Assembly (NCBI GenBank): GCA_013178125.1
Contig: JABLXJ010000010.1
Coordinates: forward strand, 1-64,000
From: Bacillota bacterium
GTDB lineage: Bacteria; Bacillota; SHA-98; Ch115; JABLXJ01
Direction: 5' to 3'
Length of the DNA stretch: 64,000 nucleotides
Below are positions 1 through 8,138 of this stretch, piece after piece (the first letter of the stretch is position 1; every line of letters starts with the position of its first letter). The notes beneath the pieces were generated by a model. It saw only the letters and a list, made by a program, of their open reading frames with translations, searched no databases and was not told where the DNA came from. The position numbers and the translations under genes were made by a program.

Positions 1-117
1 CATCCCGCTCCATCCTCATAACTCCCCCAAGCTGAACGAGCCTTTAATAGGCCCAAATCCGGGAATTTTTCTCGGGAGGTCCATGAAACACCTGAAGCTT
101 TCCCGAAATCTTTCCGA

Positions 118-149
118 GCCCCACCCCCTCACGGTGGGGCCATTTTTTG
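118..149 (+). terminator. Rho-independent terminator
   Basis: An 8-bp perfect stem (GCCCCACC at 118-125, GGTGGGGC at 133-140) with a 7-nt loop is followed by CATTTTTTG. It probably ends a gene that lies left of the window. Nothing in 1-117 supports a complete gene. Confidence 0.75.
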
Positions 150-237
150 TTGCAGGGAGGTGATCCGATGACGTAGCGAGGTCTTGCCGTCTTGCCGCAT
201 GACAAAAAACCGAACGAAAAGAGGAGGCAAGGCACAA

Positions 238-834
238 ATGGAGATGAACGACGAATTCAAGAAGAGGTTCGTGAAGAGGCTCCAGGGGAAAGAGTTCATA
301 TTGTACGGCGGTCTCCTTGAGCTTGCAAAGGAGAAAGGGATCAAGAGGCTCGAGGCAGAGGTCGTGCAGATCCCATCGGACGCCAACGGAAACTATGCAG
401 TCTGCGCAGCACTCCTTGAGGGCACGGATGGCTCGATCTACCGGGAGGTCGGAGACGCTTCCCCCTCCAACGTGAACCCCACCATCGCCCCGCACATCCT
501 GCGGATGGCTGCCACCAGAGCAAAGGCAAGGGCACTCCGTGATTTCACCGGCGTGGACATGGTCGCCCTCGAGGAGCTCGGCGGGGACGTCGCTGGCGCG
601 GATGACGGACGAAGCTGCCCTGTTGCGACTCCTGGAAAGACCGCTGGCACCTCCCCCCTCGACCGTCACAAAGCACAGGCGGCCCGGGCGGGAGAGAAGG
701 ACAACCAAGAAGACCGCCGGTACCTGTGCACCGAGTGCGGGGCGCAGATCACCCGCTCCGTGTGCGACTTCTCAACGCGCAAGTTCGGAAAGCCGCTATG
801 CATGGCCTGCCAGCGCAAGGCGGCCTCGGAGTAG
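238..834 (+). CDS. Putative phage-type recombination protein with C-terminal zinc ribbon
   Basis: A 198-residue protein. The ATG at 238 sits 10 nt after GAGGAGG (221-227); the frame opens further upstream at 184 without a ribosome-binding site. The core alternates predicted beta strands (EAEVVQIPS, YAVCAALLEG) and then a helix HILRMAATRAKARALRDF. That beta-beta-beta-alpha layout resembles single-strand annealing proteins of the Rad52/Erf type, but this is an inference from shape and not a recognised family match. The C-terminus has a CxxC...C...CxxC pattern (CTECG, VCDF, CMAC) suited to binding one zinc ion. The gene lies in the same strand and block as a Mu Gam-like gene and radC, which fits a DNA-recombination module of a mobile element. 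It could equally be an uncharacterised phage protein. Confidence 0.6.
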   Translation: MEMNDEFKKRFVKRLQGKEFILYGGLLELAKEKGIKRLEAEVVQIPSDANGNYAVCAALLEGTDGSIYREVGDASPSNVNPTIAPHILRMAATRAKARALRDFTGVDMVALEELGGDVAGADDGRSCPVATPGKTAGTSPLDRHKAQAARAGEKDNQEDRRYLCTECGAQITRSVCDFSTRKFGKPLCMACQRKAASE

Positions 835-1165
835 CTCGTACCGGGACCTCGCTAGCAAAGATGCCCCCGTTCCACCTCGCCCAGTCCAAACCCACCCCTC
901 GCGTCCATCCCGACCATCCACATCCTCTCAAGTGACATCTACACCGTATCAAGACCAGTGGTGGCCTGCATAAGACGCATGCCCTCACCACGCCTGAAGA
1001 CAACGCCCAGCAAGCAGCATCGGACGGGGCTGCTCGTCTCTTCTGCTACGTTGAGCAACAAACACATCACGTGGACAAGCTAGCCTGAATGAGACTTGAC
1101 CGCTCACTAAGGGTCCGGCGCGTTTGCGCCGGGCCCTCTTTGTACCTTGCAAGGAGGTGGTGCCC
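835..1165. other. Gene-free stretch with a hairpin before the next small gene
   Basis: No convincing gene is visible. Open frames here are short and lack ribosome-binding sites. The right part holds the hairpin at 1115-1132, annotated separately. Confidence 0.5.
1115..1140 (+). terminator. GC-rich hairpin, terminator or attenuator
   Basis: CCGGCGC (1115-1121), loop GTTT, GCGCCGG (1126-1132), then GCCCTCTTTG. The stem is perfect but the U-tract is short. It lies 26 nt before the start codon at 1166, so it may work as an attenuator rather than a plain terminator. Confidence 0.45.
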
Positions 1166-1366
1166 ATGCCAGCGGTTGCAGAGCTGTTGGAACCTAAGGC
1201 TCTTGCCTTGGACCTGGTCGCAAGGGCCTCTCGCACAACGGATGCCGACCTTAAGGCGAGAGCCTGCGAGGCAAGCAGAGCGCTGGGAAGATGCGCCGGG
1301 CTTGCCTGTCGCGACTGCCCTCTCAACGTTCCGCAACGGTCCCGTTGTCCAGCCAAGCGCGCCTGA
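1166..1366 (+). CDS. Small cysteine-containing hypothetical protein
   Basis: A 66-residue product. The ATG at 1166 follows AAGGAGGTGG (1151-1160), a strong ribosome-binding site. The C-terminal half has the cluster CAGLACRDCPL and a final CPAKRA, four cysteines in total, suggesting a metal-binding or disulfide-linked knob. The N-terminal half is helical and Ala/Leu-rich. I do not recognise a family. It sits between the recombination-type gene and the Gam-like gene on the same strand, so it is probably part of the mobile-element early block. Small size keeps confidence moderate, but the start signal is clear. Confidence 0.55.
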   Translation: MPAVAELLEPKALALDLVARASRTTDADLKARACEASRALGRCAGLACRDCPLNVPQRSRCPAKRA

Positions 1367-1581
1367 AACGAATGGTTCCGCCAGAAGGACCCCCGCACCA
1401 AAACGCAAGACCCCGCGCCTGAGAGGAAAGGTGGCGATGAAGGTGGACGTCACGAGGCCCCCGCCGCACAGGCGTCAGCGCAAATGGCTCCGCCGTGGGC
1501 TCTTGGGGCATGCACGCACACGATGCCGGCCCGATGGCCGGGGACAGTCAGTTAAACCACGACAAGGAGGTACCCGAGGAG

Positions 1582-1740
1582 ATGGCGAGGATGATCGATG
1601 CGGAAACAGTTCACGCGGTAATCGGCGAGCTTGCCAAGGTTATCTCGTCCTTAGGCATTGACGATAGGGGCGCCTTTGAAAGCGCCAGGAGGCGCCTGGA
1701 CGAGCGCGTGGTCACAGCCTACACGACTGAGATCATATAA
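1582..1740 (+). CDS. Small hypothetical protein of the island
   Basis: A 52-residue product. The ATG at 1582 is preceded by AAGGAGG (1564-1570) at 11 nt; the open frame begins at 1495 but earlier starts have no ribosome-binding site. The sequence is mostly helical and charged, with no cysteines or membrane segment. It has no recognisable family. Its place in a tight row of same-strand small genes before gam argues that it is real. Confidence 0.5.
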   Translation: MARMIDAETVHAVIGELAKVISSLGIDDRGAFESARRRLDERVVTAYTTEII

Positions 1741-1776
1741 GGCGTCGCAAATATCTACGTCAACAGGAGGCTGCCC

Positions 1777-1857
1777 TTGCCTAGCAAAACTGCGTGCGCG
1801 CAAGCCTCACCAAGGCGGATGAGGAGGAGACAAAAGGAGGATGAGAGAGATGGCTGA
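1777..1857 (+). CDS. Possible 26-residue basic peptide overlapping gam
   Basis: A TTG at 1777 lies 6 nt after CAGGAGG (1764-1770) and opens a 26-codon frame that ends 8 nt inside the gam gene, an arrangement that suits translational coupling. The product is rich in Arg and Lys. It may be only a chance frame. Confidence 0.22.
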   Translation: MPSKTACAQASPRRMRRRQKEDERDG

Positions 1858-2434
1858 GTCGCTGGAAGACGTGCTCCTTGGAGCGTACGAGGGTCCTGAC
1901 GAGATACCGGAGTCTGAGGAAGAAGAAGCTCCTCTGCGCGAGCGTTTCCGAATCCAAGACGATGCCCAGGCGAACTGGGCGGTCCGCAAGATAGCCCAGA
2001 CCCGCCAGGAGCTCGCCACGGCAGAGGCGCTCGCGCATCAAGAGATCGAGCGCGTGGAGAGGTGGCTTGCGGACCGCCGCCGCGAGGCTGAGCGCACCGA
2101 GCGGTTCTTCACCGCCCTCCTCATGGAGTACTTCATCCCCAAGTTCGCCATCGACCCCAGGCGGAAGGCGGTGAAGCTCCCATCGGGCACGGTCCAGGTG
2201 AGGCAGCAGCAGCCAGAATTCAGGCGCAACGATGCTGTGCTTCTCGCCTGGCTCAAGGATCATGGCAGGTCCGATCTCATCAACGTGACGGAATCCCCCA
2301 AGTGGGCCGAGCTGAAGACGTAAGTCGAGATAGTCGGGCGCCACGTGGTGACCAAGGATGGCGAAGTTGTTGATGGCGTCGAGGTAATCGCCCGTCCGCC
2401 CTCGTTTAAGGTCGTGACAGGCGAGCCCAGATAG
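1850..2434 (+). pseudogene. gam: Mu Gam-like host-nuclease inhibitor, interrupted by an in-frame TAA
   Basis: The product resembles phage Mu Gam, which binds double-strand DNA ends and shields them from host exonucleases such as RecBCD/AddAB. Hallmarks are a long central coiled coil (about residues 35-95) and the basic segment after it, followed by the family's KLPSGTVQVRQQQPEF-type beta hairpin. The ATG at 1850 follows AAAGGAGG at 9 nt. The first open frame stops at TAA 2321-2323 (157 residues), but the same frame then reads VEIVGRHVV and on to a second stop at 2432-2434. Gam proteins normally end with this kind of small beta-rich tail, so the TAA looks like a nonsense change in a 194-residue gene. 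The truncated product keeps the coiled coil and might retain DNA binding. Confidence 0.75.
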
Positions 2435-2584
2435 CGCGCCTGCGGTCTCCCCGTGCTACCTCCGGCATCTCTCCCGGCCCCGAGAGCACGCTCTCGCGAG
2501 CTTCCGAGGCCACCACAGATCCCCCTCCACTCGATATCCAACATCGCATCAGTCCAGCGATATAGCGAAAGGAGATGGTCCTTC

Positions 2585-3214
2585 GTGGACACGTACCCTG
2601 TGGCGGACATGGATGTCCATGACCTTGTTAGGCTCACCCTGAGAGAATCCGACGACGGGGAATGGGACGCGCTCTTCAGGCGGTTCAACAGCCCCGAGGC
2701 TCTTGCGATCTGGCTTTCGCAGGCGACGGTTGAGGAGATCGCCGAGATCAGGGGCGTTGGTATCCGCACTGCTGAAAGGGTAAAGGCCGCAATAGAGCTC
2801 GGCAAGCGCATCTCCCGCATCTCGCGGCCGAGGAAGAAGTTCGTCCACAAGCCGGGGGACGTGGCGGAGCTTCTCATGGAGGAGATGTGCCACCTCGACC
2901 GCGAGCACCTCAAGGTCGTGCTCCTCTCGGCGAAGAGCGAGGTGCTCACTGTGGAAACCGTCTCGATAGGCAGCCTCACGTCAGCTGAGGTCCACCCGAG
3001 GGAGGCGTTCAAGCCTGCCATCCGGCACAGCGCTGCCTCGATAATCATCGTCCACAATCACCCCTCAGGCGATCCCACCCCGAGCGCCGATGACGTGCTC
3101 ATCACAAAGAGGCTAAAGCAAGCAGGCGACCTACTTGGCATCGACCTCCTCGACCACATCATCATCGGCGACCACAACTTTACAAGCATCAAGGAGCTCG
3201 GCCTTCTTGCTTAG
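2585..3214 (+). CDS. radC: RadC family JAB-domain protein
   Basis: A 209-residue RadC-type protein. The N-terminal third has a helix-hairpin-helix-like segment (EEIAEIRGVGIRTAERVKAA) and the C-terminal part is the JAB/MPN domain with the metal motif HNHPSGDPTPSADD (H-x-H...D). RadC proteins are widespread in chromosomes and in mobile elements; despite the name a role in DNA repair is not settled. The GTG at 2585 is chosen because AAAGGAG lies at 2568-2574, 10 nt away; the frame runs open from 2453 but that part is Pro/Arg-rich and unlike RadC. Its place among Gam-like and helicase genes suggests the mobile-element form (the accessory-gene type seen in plasmids and prophages) rather than the housekeeping copy next to mreB. 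Confidence 0.85.
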   Translation: MDTYPVADMDVHDLVRLTLRESDDGEWDALFRRFNSPEALAIWLSQATVEEIAEIRGVGIRTAERVKAAIELGKRISRISRPRKKFVHKPGDVAELLMEEMCHLDREHLKVVLLSAKSEVLTVETVSIGSLTSAEVHPREAFKPAIRHSAASIIIVHNHPSGDPTPSADDVLITKRLKQAGDLLGIDLLDHIIIGDHNFTSIKELGLLA

Positions 3215-3369
3215 CCCGCAGCGCCTCTAGACTCCATCCGATAGGCACCCCCTCTTGCGAGAGCAGCCCGCAATACATCCCAAGACCCCAATAGACCCCA
3301 CAGCGGTCTTAGAAGGCCCTGGGGCAGCCCGTCCGAAGACCACCTACACGGAAAGGAGGGAACATACCC

Positions 3370-3654
3370 ATGACGCCTTGGCGTGAACCAGATGTGCTGG
3401 GTCCTGGCGACTATGCTGTTTGGTACGGTCCTGAAGGACGCGACGGTGACTGCGCCGTCGAGGTGGACGGACCATACGTGCGCCAGTACCAGTGCGTCGT
3501 CGGCTACCTCGAAGACCATGACGGACCTCCGTTCCTATGCACGGAGACCTACCTCGATGACTGCCCCGAGGAGATCAGGCTGAGGGCAGCTATCGGCGTC
3601 GCTCATATCGCCGAATTCGGTGGTGAAGAGTCCTTCGTAGACGAACTGCCGTGA
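3370..3654 (+). CDS. Hypothetical acidic protein of the island
   Basis: A 94-residue acidic protein starting at ATG 3370 behind GGAAAGGAGGG (3350-3360). It has several aromatic residues and three cysteines, no membrane segment and no motif I recognise. Same strand as its neighbours, with clear spacing from radC (155 nt) and from the metallopeptidase gene downstream. Phage and plasmid anti-restriction or DNA-mimic proteins are often small and acidic, but nothing specific in this sequence proves that role. Confidence 0.55.
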   Translation: MTPWREPDVLGPGDYAVWYGPEGRDGDCAVEVDGPYVRQYQCVVGYLEDHDGPPFLCTETYLDDCPEEIRLRAAIGVAHIAEFGGEESFVDELP

Positions 3655-3740
3655 CGACAGGTGGATACCCGAGAGCGCGCTTGCGCGAAGCGCCTCGCAC
3701 GTCAACAATGCGGCCCTGAAGGGCCAGCGTACACGGTCGA

Positions 3741-3772
3741 ACGCCCCGGAACGAATCGACGCACCGGGGCGT
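3741..3772. repeat. Inverted repeat in intergenic space
   Basis: ACGCCCCGG (3741-3749) and CCGGGGCGT (3764-3772) form a 9-bp perfect stem with a 14-nt loop. No T-run follows, so it is not a standard terminator; it may be an RNA structure or a protein site ahead of the metallopeptidase gene. Confidence 0.4.
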
Positions 3773-3842
3773 CCAGGTCCTTAGCAAGTCCGAAGGTAGC
3801 TATACCATACGCAAGGTATGAAAGGGAAAGGAGTCGTCACAG

Positions 3843-4370
3843 GTGAATGCCAGGGAACTTGTCAGAGAGATCGAATTCGATGTCAGCCAGACAGAGGGAG
3901 CCCCGCTTCCAGAAGCGCCCATAACAGCCTCTGGAAATAGCAGAGGCCTCCTTCCCATCCTGGAGCAAATAGTAAAAGGCAAGGGCATAGCTTGCCAGTA
4001 CAGGACCCTCCATGGTGACCATCACGGCACAAGCTATGGCGGCAGGATCGAAATAGACGACAGGCTCGATGAGGCGGGGAAGGTGTCTGTAATCACGCAT
4101 GAGCTTGCCCACGAACTCCTGCACCGGAACCCTGAAAACGGCGGCCTCAGCAGAGAGCAAAAAGAGATAGAGGCCGAGGCGGTAGCGTTCGTTGTATGCT
4201 CCCACTTCGGAATAGAGACCGCATCCGCTAATTACCTGGCACTGTGGGAGGTTGGTCCAGAGAAGATCATCGAAGCATTCCAGCGGGTCCATAGGATAGC
4301 CGCAGAGACGATCGAGAGAATCGAGGCCGCCCTTGCGGCAAGGACAGGGAAGGAAGGCGCCGGCCGGTGA
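3843..4370 (+). CDS. ImmA/IrrE-type zinc metallopeptidase
   Basis: A 175-residue protein. The motif HELAHELLH (HExxH) with a following EAEAVAFVV helix is typical of ImmA/IrrE and related ArdC C-terminal peptidases; the downstream glutamate would be the third zinc ligand. In ICEBs1 the ImmA protease cleaves the element's repressor to start excision. The GTG at 3843 follows AAAGGAG (3827-3833) at 9 nt. No N-terminal HTH is fused, as in stand-alone ImmA. An XRE repressor gene lies 4 kb downstream in the same island, which makes a repressor-protease pair a reasonable hypothesis, although ImmA genes usually adjoin the repressor directly. Alternatively it is the peptidase part of an anti-restriction protein. 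Confidence 0.75.
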   Translation: MNARELVREIEFDVSQTEGAPLPEAPITASGNSRGLLPILEQIVKGKGIACQYRTLHGDHHGTSYGGRIEIDDRLDEAGKVSVITHELAHELLHRNPENGGLSREQKEIEAEAVAFVVCSHFGIETASANYLALWEVGPEKIIEAFQRVHRIAAETIERIEAALAARTGKEGAGR

Positions 4371-4410
4371 TGCTGGCGCTCTTTATATTTTTCATCCTGG
4401 GGGTGATATC

Positions 4411-5805
4411 TTGCATCTGGATCCAGATCAATCGCGGGCTGTAGACGCCCCTTGCGGGCATATCCTGGTGCTGGCTCCAGCGGGTAGCGGCAAAACGAAG
4501 GTGCTTACAGAGAGGATGGGCAGGCTCATCAAGAGAGGAGCCGCACCCTCATCAATCCTGTGTATTACCTTCACCAGGAAGGCGGCGGGGGAATTGAAGG
4601 ATCGGCTGAGCGGTACCCCTGGAACTGGACAGGCGTGGATAGGGACCTTCCACAGCATATGCTACCGGATACTCAGGGCAGAATCATCTCCCCTGAGTGC
4701 TCTTGGGTATGGGGGAGGCTTTACCATAGTAGACGCTACCGGGGCTCGGGCCATCATGAAGGGGATACTCAACAGGCTCGGGGTTGAGGCAAGCCCTGAG
4801 GAGGTTTTACGTGCCGTATCTCTATGCCGTCTGACCCTGAAGGATGATCCCCGCGACGGATTCTTACACAAGGCGGCCTCGCTTTACAGGAGGCGTCTCC
4901 TTGAATTGAACGCCATGGACTTCGATGACCTCCTTGTAAATACCCTCTGGCTCCTGCAGTCAAGTGACGAGATCAGGTTAAGGTATGCGCGGCGATTTCG
5001 CCACGTGCTCATAGATGAATTCCAGGACCTGGACCCATGCCAGTGGGAGATCGTAAAGCTCCTTGCCTCAGTCCACGGCAACTTGTTTGCAGTAGGGGAC
5101 CCACAGCAGGAGATATTTGCGTTTAAAGGCGGGGCCGTGGGAATTACTCTTGAGTATATGCGGAACTCCAGCACCAGAACCTACATGCTCAGGCGAAATT
5201 ACAGGTCCGCTGGCAACATCGTGGTTGCTGCAAACTCGTTGATAAAGCACGGCACCACAACGGTGCCCATCCCCCAGTTCCCGGTGAGGGACTGGGGTGA
5301 TCCAATCGACCTATATGTGGCCTCAAACAACCAAGATGAGGCCATATATGTGGCAGAGCTCATCAAGGACCTTCCTCTCAAGGGAATAGCCCCGGGAGAG
5401 ATAGCAGTGCTCACCAGGACCAGGGCCCAGCTTGCCCCGATATGCAGGGAGCTTATCCAGGCTCGTGTGCCATTTAGGCTCTCGGAAGGCACGGGGCCGG
5501 CCAAGGCTATAAAGGTGATGACCATTCATGCGTCAAAGGGAAAGGAGTTCAGCCATGTGATCCTCCCGGGGCTTGAGGAGGGTATTATTCCCCACTTCAG
5601 GGCTGCAAACGAAAGCGATGCAGAGGAGGAACGAAGGCTTATGTGTGTGGCCCTCACGAGTGCCAGGGATAAGCTCTATCTTTCATACTCCATGGAAAAG
5701 ACTCCTGGAAGGAGGCCGGAATACGTGGGACCTTCTAGATTCCTGAAGGAGATCGATGAGAGGCTCCTGGATATTGTCAACTTCCGGGAGGCAAGCGCCT
5801 CATAG
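4411..5805 (+). CDS. Compact UvrD/PcrA-like DNA helicase lacking the 2B domain
   Basis: A 464-residue superfamily 1A helicase with all core motifs: I (APAGSGKT near residue 25), Ia (ITFTRKAAGELKDR), II (DEFQDLDPCQ), III (VGDPQQEIFAFKGG), IV (LRRNYRS), V (IKVMTIHASKGKEF) and VI (EERRLMCVALTSARDKLYLSY). UvrD and PcrA are about 700 residues; here the segment between motifs IV and V is short and the regulatory 2B domain seems absent. The start is TTG 4411, 4 nt after GGGGGTGA (4399-4406); the open frame begins at 4333 inside the preceding gene. It likely unwinds DNA during replication or recombination of the island. The lack of 2B could give a constitutively active or partner-dependent helicase. 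Confidence 0.85.
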   Translation: MHLDPDQSRAVDAPCGHILVLAPAGSGKTKVLTERMGRLIKRGAAPSSILCITFTRKAAGELKDRLSGTPGTGQAWIGTFHSICYRILRAESSPLSALGYGGGFTIVDATGARAIMKGILNRLGVEASPEEVLRAVSLCRLTLKDDPRDGFLHKAASLYRRRLLELNAMDFDDLLVNTLWLLQSSDEIRLRYARRFRHVLIDEFQDLDPCQWEIVKLLASVHGNLFAVGDPQQEIFAFKGGAVGITLEYMRNSSTRTYMLRRNYRSAGNIVVAANSLIKHGTTTVPIPQFPVRDWGDPIDLYVASNNQDEAIYVAELIKDLPLKGIAPGEIAVLTRTRAQLAPICRELIQARVPFRLSEGTGPAKAIKVMTIHASKGKEFSHVILPGLEEGIIPHFRAANESDAEEERRLMCVALTSARDKLYLSYSMEKTPGRRPEYVGPSRFLKEIDERLLDIVNFREASAS

Positions 5806-6025
5806 TCTACGAAACCGGCAACTACATGAGCATATTGAGGACCGCCATTGCCAGGTACAGCCATTATCCTACACAATGTCCACCAGAATCAACAACTGGT
5901 ATTTTCCAGCAGACTCTATACCGGCAAAGTTGCTATTTCCATCCCATTTTTGGGAACCTGTGAACCTGATGACTCGTTATACATAAAGGAAGAAAAAATT
6001 CTCTAAAGACGGAGGGTCCTATGGA

Positions 6026-7222
6026 ATGAGAGAGTCTGGGTTTTCAAGGAAAATCCATTCTGTGGCTTTGCATGTGTTAATCGCATTGCTCGTTGTTAGC
6101 ACCATTAGCTCGGTTAGCGTAGCTTCTGGAACATCGGATGGAGCATCGGAGCCTATCAAGAATGCCGTTCTTATCTCATGGGATGGGGTTCAAAGAGACC
6201 ATCTACGTGAGCTACTGGACGCAGGGCAACTGCCTAATCTCAAAGCCCTCATAGCAGAGGGCACAATAGTAGAAATAGACGTAACGCATAAGACCGACAC
6301 CAAAGCTGGCCACGCGCAGATGCTCACAGGTTATGGTCCAGAAGTCACAGGAGTATACAGCAACTCTGTTTACCAGCCAATCCCTAAAGGATATACAATC
6401 TTCGAGCGGCTCGAAGATGCATTCGGGAAGGATAACATTACAACGATCATGATTACTGGCAAGGGAGGAAACCTCGGTTCGAAAGGACCCACTTCAGAAG
6501 AACCCTTAATCGCGGAGCTTCTGTGGAAGCAGTTAGAGAAGAAAGGCGTATCTCGGGATCAGGTATTGGAGAGACTTAAAAAGGTGTTCGGGGACGACAA
6601 GGTAGGGCGTGCCATAATCTCTATTATGACGGAAGCCCCTTCTAAAGTTCTGAAAAAGTTATCTTCAGGGTCTGCGAAATCGCCTGAAGGTATGAAAGTA
6701 AAACGTCGTTTCGCTATGCAATCCCATCGAGGAGAGCCTTTCTACAACGCAAAACCAGCTATCGATCTCTTCCAGGGCGACAAGGCAAGGCCCGCTGATG
6801 AGGTAGGGAAGCTTGCTCTGGATAGCCTGGATCAATATGGTAAGGGACGCTTCTTTGCCTTCTTCCATTTCTCCGATCCCGATCATGCAGGCCACAAATA
6901 TGGGGAGAATTCTCGTGAATACTCAGATGCCATTGTAGAAGCAGACAAATGGCTGGGACGGATAGTGGAAAAGCTGAAAGAATTAGGGGTATACGAGGAG
7001 ACGCGCATTTACGTTACCTCAGATCACGGTTTTGATGAGGGGAAGACCACTCATTCTATGGCTCCCTATGTGTTCCTTGCGACGAATGACCCGGCGATTG
7101 AACGGAGGGGTGACCAGAGGGATATAGTGCCTACGATTCTCACCCGTATGGGAGTCGACATTTCCAAGGTCAATCCGCCACTTCTCGGGAGGCTCCTGAC
7201 AGATCCAGAAAAACCCTGGTAG
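6026..7222 (+). CDS. Exported alkaline-phosphatase-superfamily phosphodiesterase
   Basis: A 398-residue protein with a signal peptide (basic start, hydrophobic stretch at about 15-35, then Ala-rich cleavage region). The body is of the type I phosphodiesterase/nucleotide pyrophosphatase family: first metal Asp in ISWDGVQRDHL, a probable Thr nucleophile in TKAGHAQMLTGYGPEVTGV, DPDHAGH, SDHGFDEG and a final His in TTHSMAPY. These supply the two-zinc site. The likely substrate is a phosphodiester or phosphate ester outside the membrane; the exact one cannot be read. ATG 6026 follows GGAGGG (6011-6016) at 9 nt; a closer ATG at 6021 runs into TGA at once. It is preceded by 220 nt with no gene and appears to be cargo of the island. 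Confidence 0.8.
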   Translation: MRESGFSRKIHSVALHVLIALLVVSTISSVSVASGTSDGASEPIKNAVLISWDGVQRDHLRELLDAGQLPNLKALIAEGTIVEIDVTHKTDTKAGHAQMLTGYGPEVTGVYSNSVYQPIPKGYTIFERLEDAFGKDNITTIMITGKGGNLGSKGPTSEEPLIAELLWKQLEKKGVSRDQVLERLKKVFGDDKVGRAIISIMTEAPSKVLKKLSSGSAKSPEGMKVKRRFAMQSHRGEPFYNAKPAIDLFQGDKARPADEVGKLALDSLDQYGKGRFFAFFHFSDPDHAGHKYGENSREYSDAIVEADKWLGRIVEKLKELGVYEETRIYVTSDHGFDEGKTTHSMAPYVFLATNDPAIERRGDQRDIVPTILTRMGVDISKVNPPLLGRLLTDPEKPW

Positions 7223-7398
7223 TTGGTGAACCTTTCGTAGCAGATTCTTGACTTCTAAGGTCTCATTAATGTAAATCAAACGGGGCAGCTCATACGGTCG
7301 GGCTGCCTCAAATGCTATCCAGTAAAGGAGTGTCTGGACCTGTTAGGTAGTGGAACGATACTGGCCGCGAGGAAGACAGCAGGGAATTCCGTAAAGGT

Positions 7399-7518
7399 AT
7401 GAAAGACATCACTACCCGGGCCAGGCGGCGCAGGGCGCTCCAGGAGGCCCGGGCGTGGACACGGGGACTTCCTGAGGCACAAAACGATCTCCGCGAGTTC
7501 TTGTGGAAGGGATTATGA
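7399..7518 (+). CDS. Small basic ORF, first of a coupled pair
   Basis: A 39-codon frame, Arg-rich at the N-terminus, ending with LREFLWKGL. It has no good ribosome-binding site and may be the tail of a decayed gene, because the frame stays readable back to 7351 without a start codon. Its stop overlaps the next start as ATGA. No family recognised. Confidence 0.25.
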   Translation: MKDITTRARRRRALQEARAWTRGLPEAQNDLREFLWKGL

Positions 7519-7655
7519 GCAGCGACCGCCCGGCAACCGGCAAAAGTAACCACAACCTTGAGAAGAGGGCAATACTCAAGACCTGGCTAGATATCTACTC
7601 GATGCTTGAAGCCGAATTTGCCTCTCTGAAAATGTCGGGTAAATGTCGGATGTGA
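7515..7655 (+). CDS. Small ORF, second of a coupled pair
   Basis: A 46-residue frame starting in the ATGA overlap at 7515, with a GGAAGG stretch (7506-7511) close upstream. The middle is helical (LEKRAILKTWLDIYSMLEAEF). No family recognised. The overlap with the previous frame suggests coupled translation, or the two may be pieces of one older gene. Confidence 0.3.
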   Translation: MSSDRPATGKSNHNLEKRAILKTWLDIYSMLEAEFASLKMSGKCRM

Positions 7656-7916
7656 AAATGACATTATAACTCAGTCATAATGACAGCCTTGATACCTTTA
7701 GCGCTTTTAGGGCCCGGTTTGCCCATATGTCTCACCCACCTATAGCGAAATAGGTTTGTTCCGTTATGAGGGCATGACCTTTTTACTTTCCCTTAAGAAC
7801 CTGGTCTATTGAAGCCACAACTTAATTCTCATCAGGAACTCCGAGAATCAAATGTTCCAGATTTGCCTATAAAGTAGGCAGTCCTACGACTTTGGGAGAT
7901 CCGGCAAGGCTTATCT
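7656..7916. other. AT-rich gene-free stretch with a 27-nt palindrome
   Basis: No gene is visible. An imperfect 27-nt palindrome lies at 7659-7685, TGACATTATAACT / CAG / TCATAATGACA-like, with three mismatches. It could be an operator or a recombination core site near the excisionase gene. Confidence 0.4.
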
Positions 7917-8138
7917 TCAATCACGAGGCACGGAGCTACCACCTTGCTCTATCCACCCTATTAAGCGCGCCCTGGGTATCCGAATCGTTCGACCGATTCT
8001 TACCACAGGAAAATCTGGCTGACGACATATCTCATAAGCGGCAGAGCGGCCGATTCGGAGATATTTAGCAAGTTCATCTACAGTTAAAAACTCCATTTCT
8101 TGGTTGCTATCATTGCGGATGCATCTATCACTTTTCAT
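7917..8138 (-). CDS. Excisionase-like helix-turn-helix protein
   Basis: A 73-residue protein with the excisionase/MerR-type winged helix: TVDELAKYLRIGRSAAYEICRQPDFPVVRIGRTIRIPRARL, where the second helix and the Arg-rich wing contact DNA. The ATG at 8138 is chosen because GGGGAGG lies at 8155-8149 (10 nt); in-frame ATGs at 8147 and 8159 are too close to or upstream of that site. It is divergent from the XRE repressor and 1 kb from the integrase. That is the standard place for a recombination directionality factor, which would bend DNA at the attachment site and drive excision. It could also be a small transcription regulator of the same fold. Confidence 0.75.
   Translation of the reverse strand: MKSDRCIRNDSNQEMEFLTVDELAKYLRIGRSAAYEICRQPDFPVVRIGRTIRIPRARLIGWIEQGGSSVPRD

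Noticed and set aside
1089-1661. 190-residue plus-strand frame
   Set aside because: Overlaps two better-supported small genes, is Arg-rich and has no ribosome-binding site.
3661-3846. 61-residue GTG frame
   Set aside because: Arg-rich, covers a hairpin and ends inside the start of the metallopeptidase gene; no ribosome-binding site.
7308-7553. 81-residue minus-strand frame
   Set aside because: No ribosome-binding site and Ser/Arg-rich; the opposite strand has more plausible small frames.
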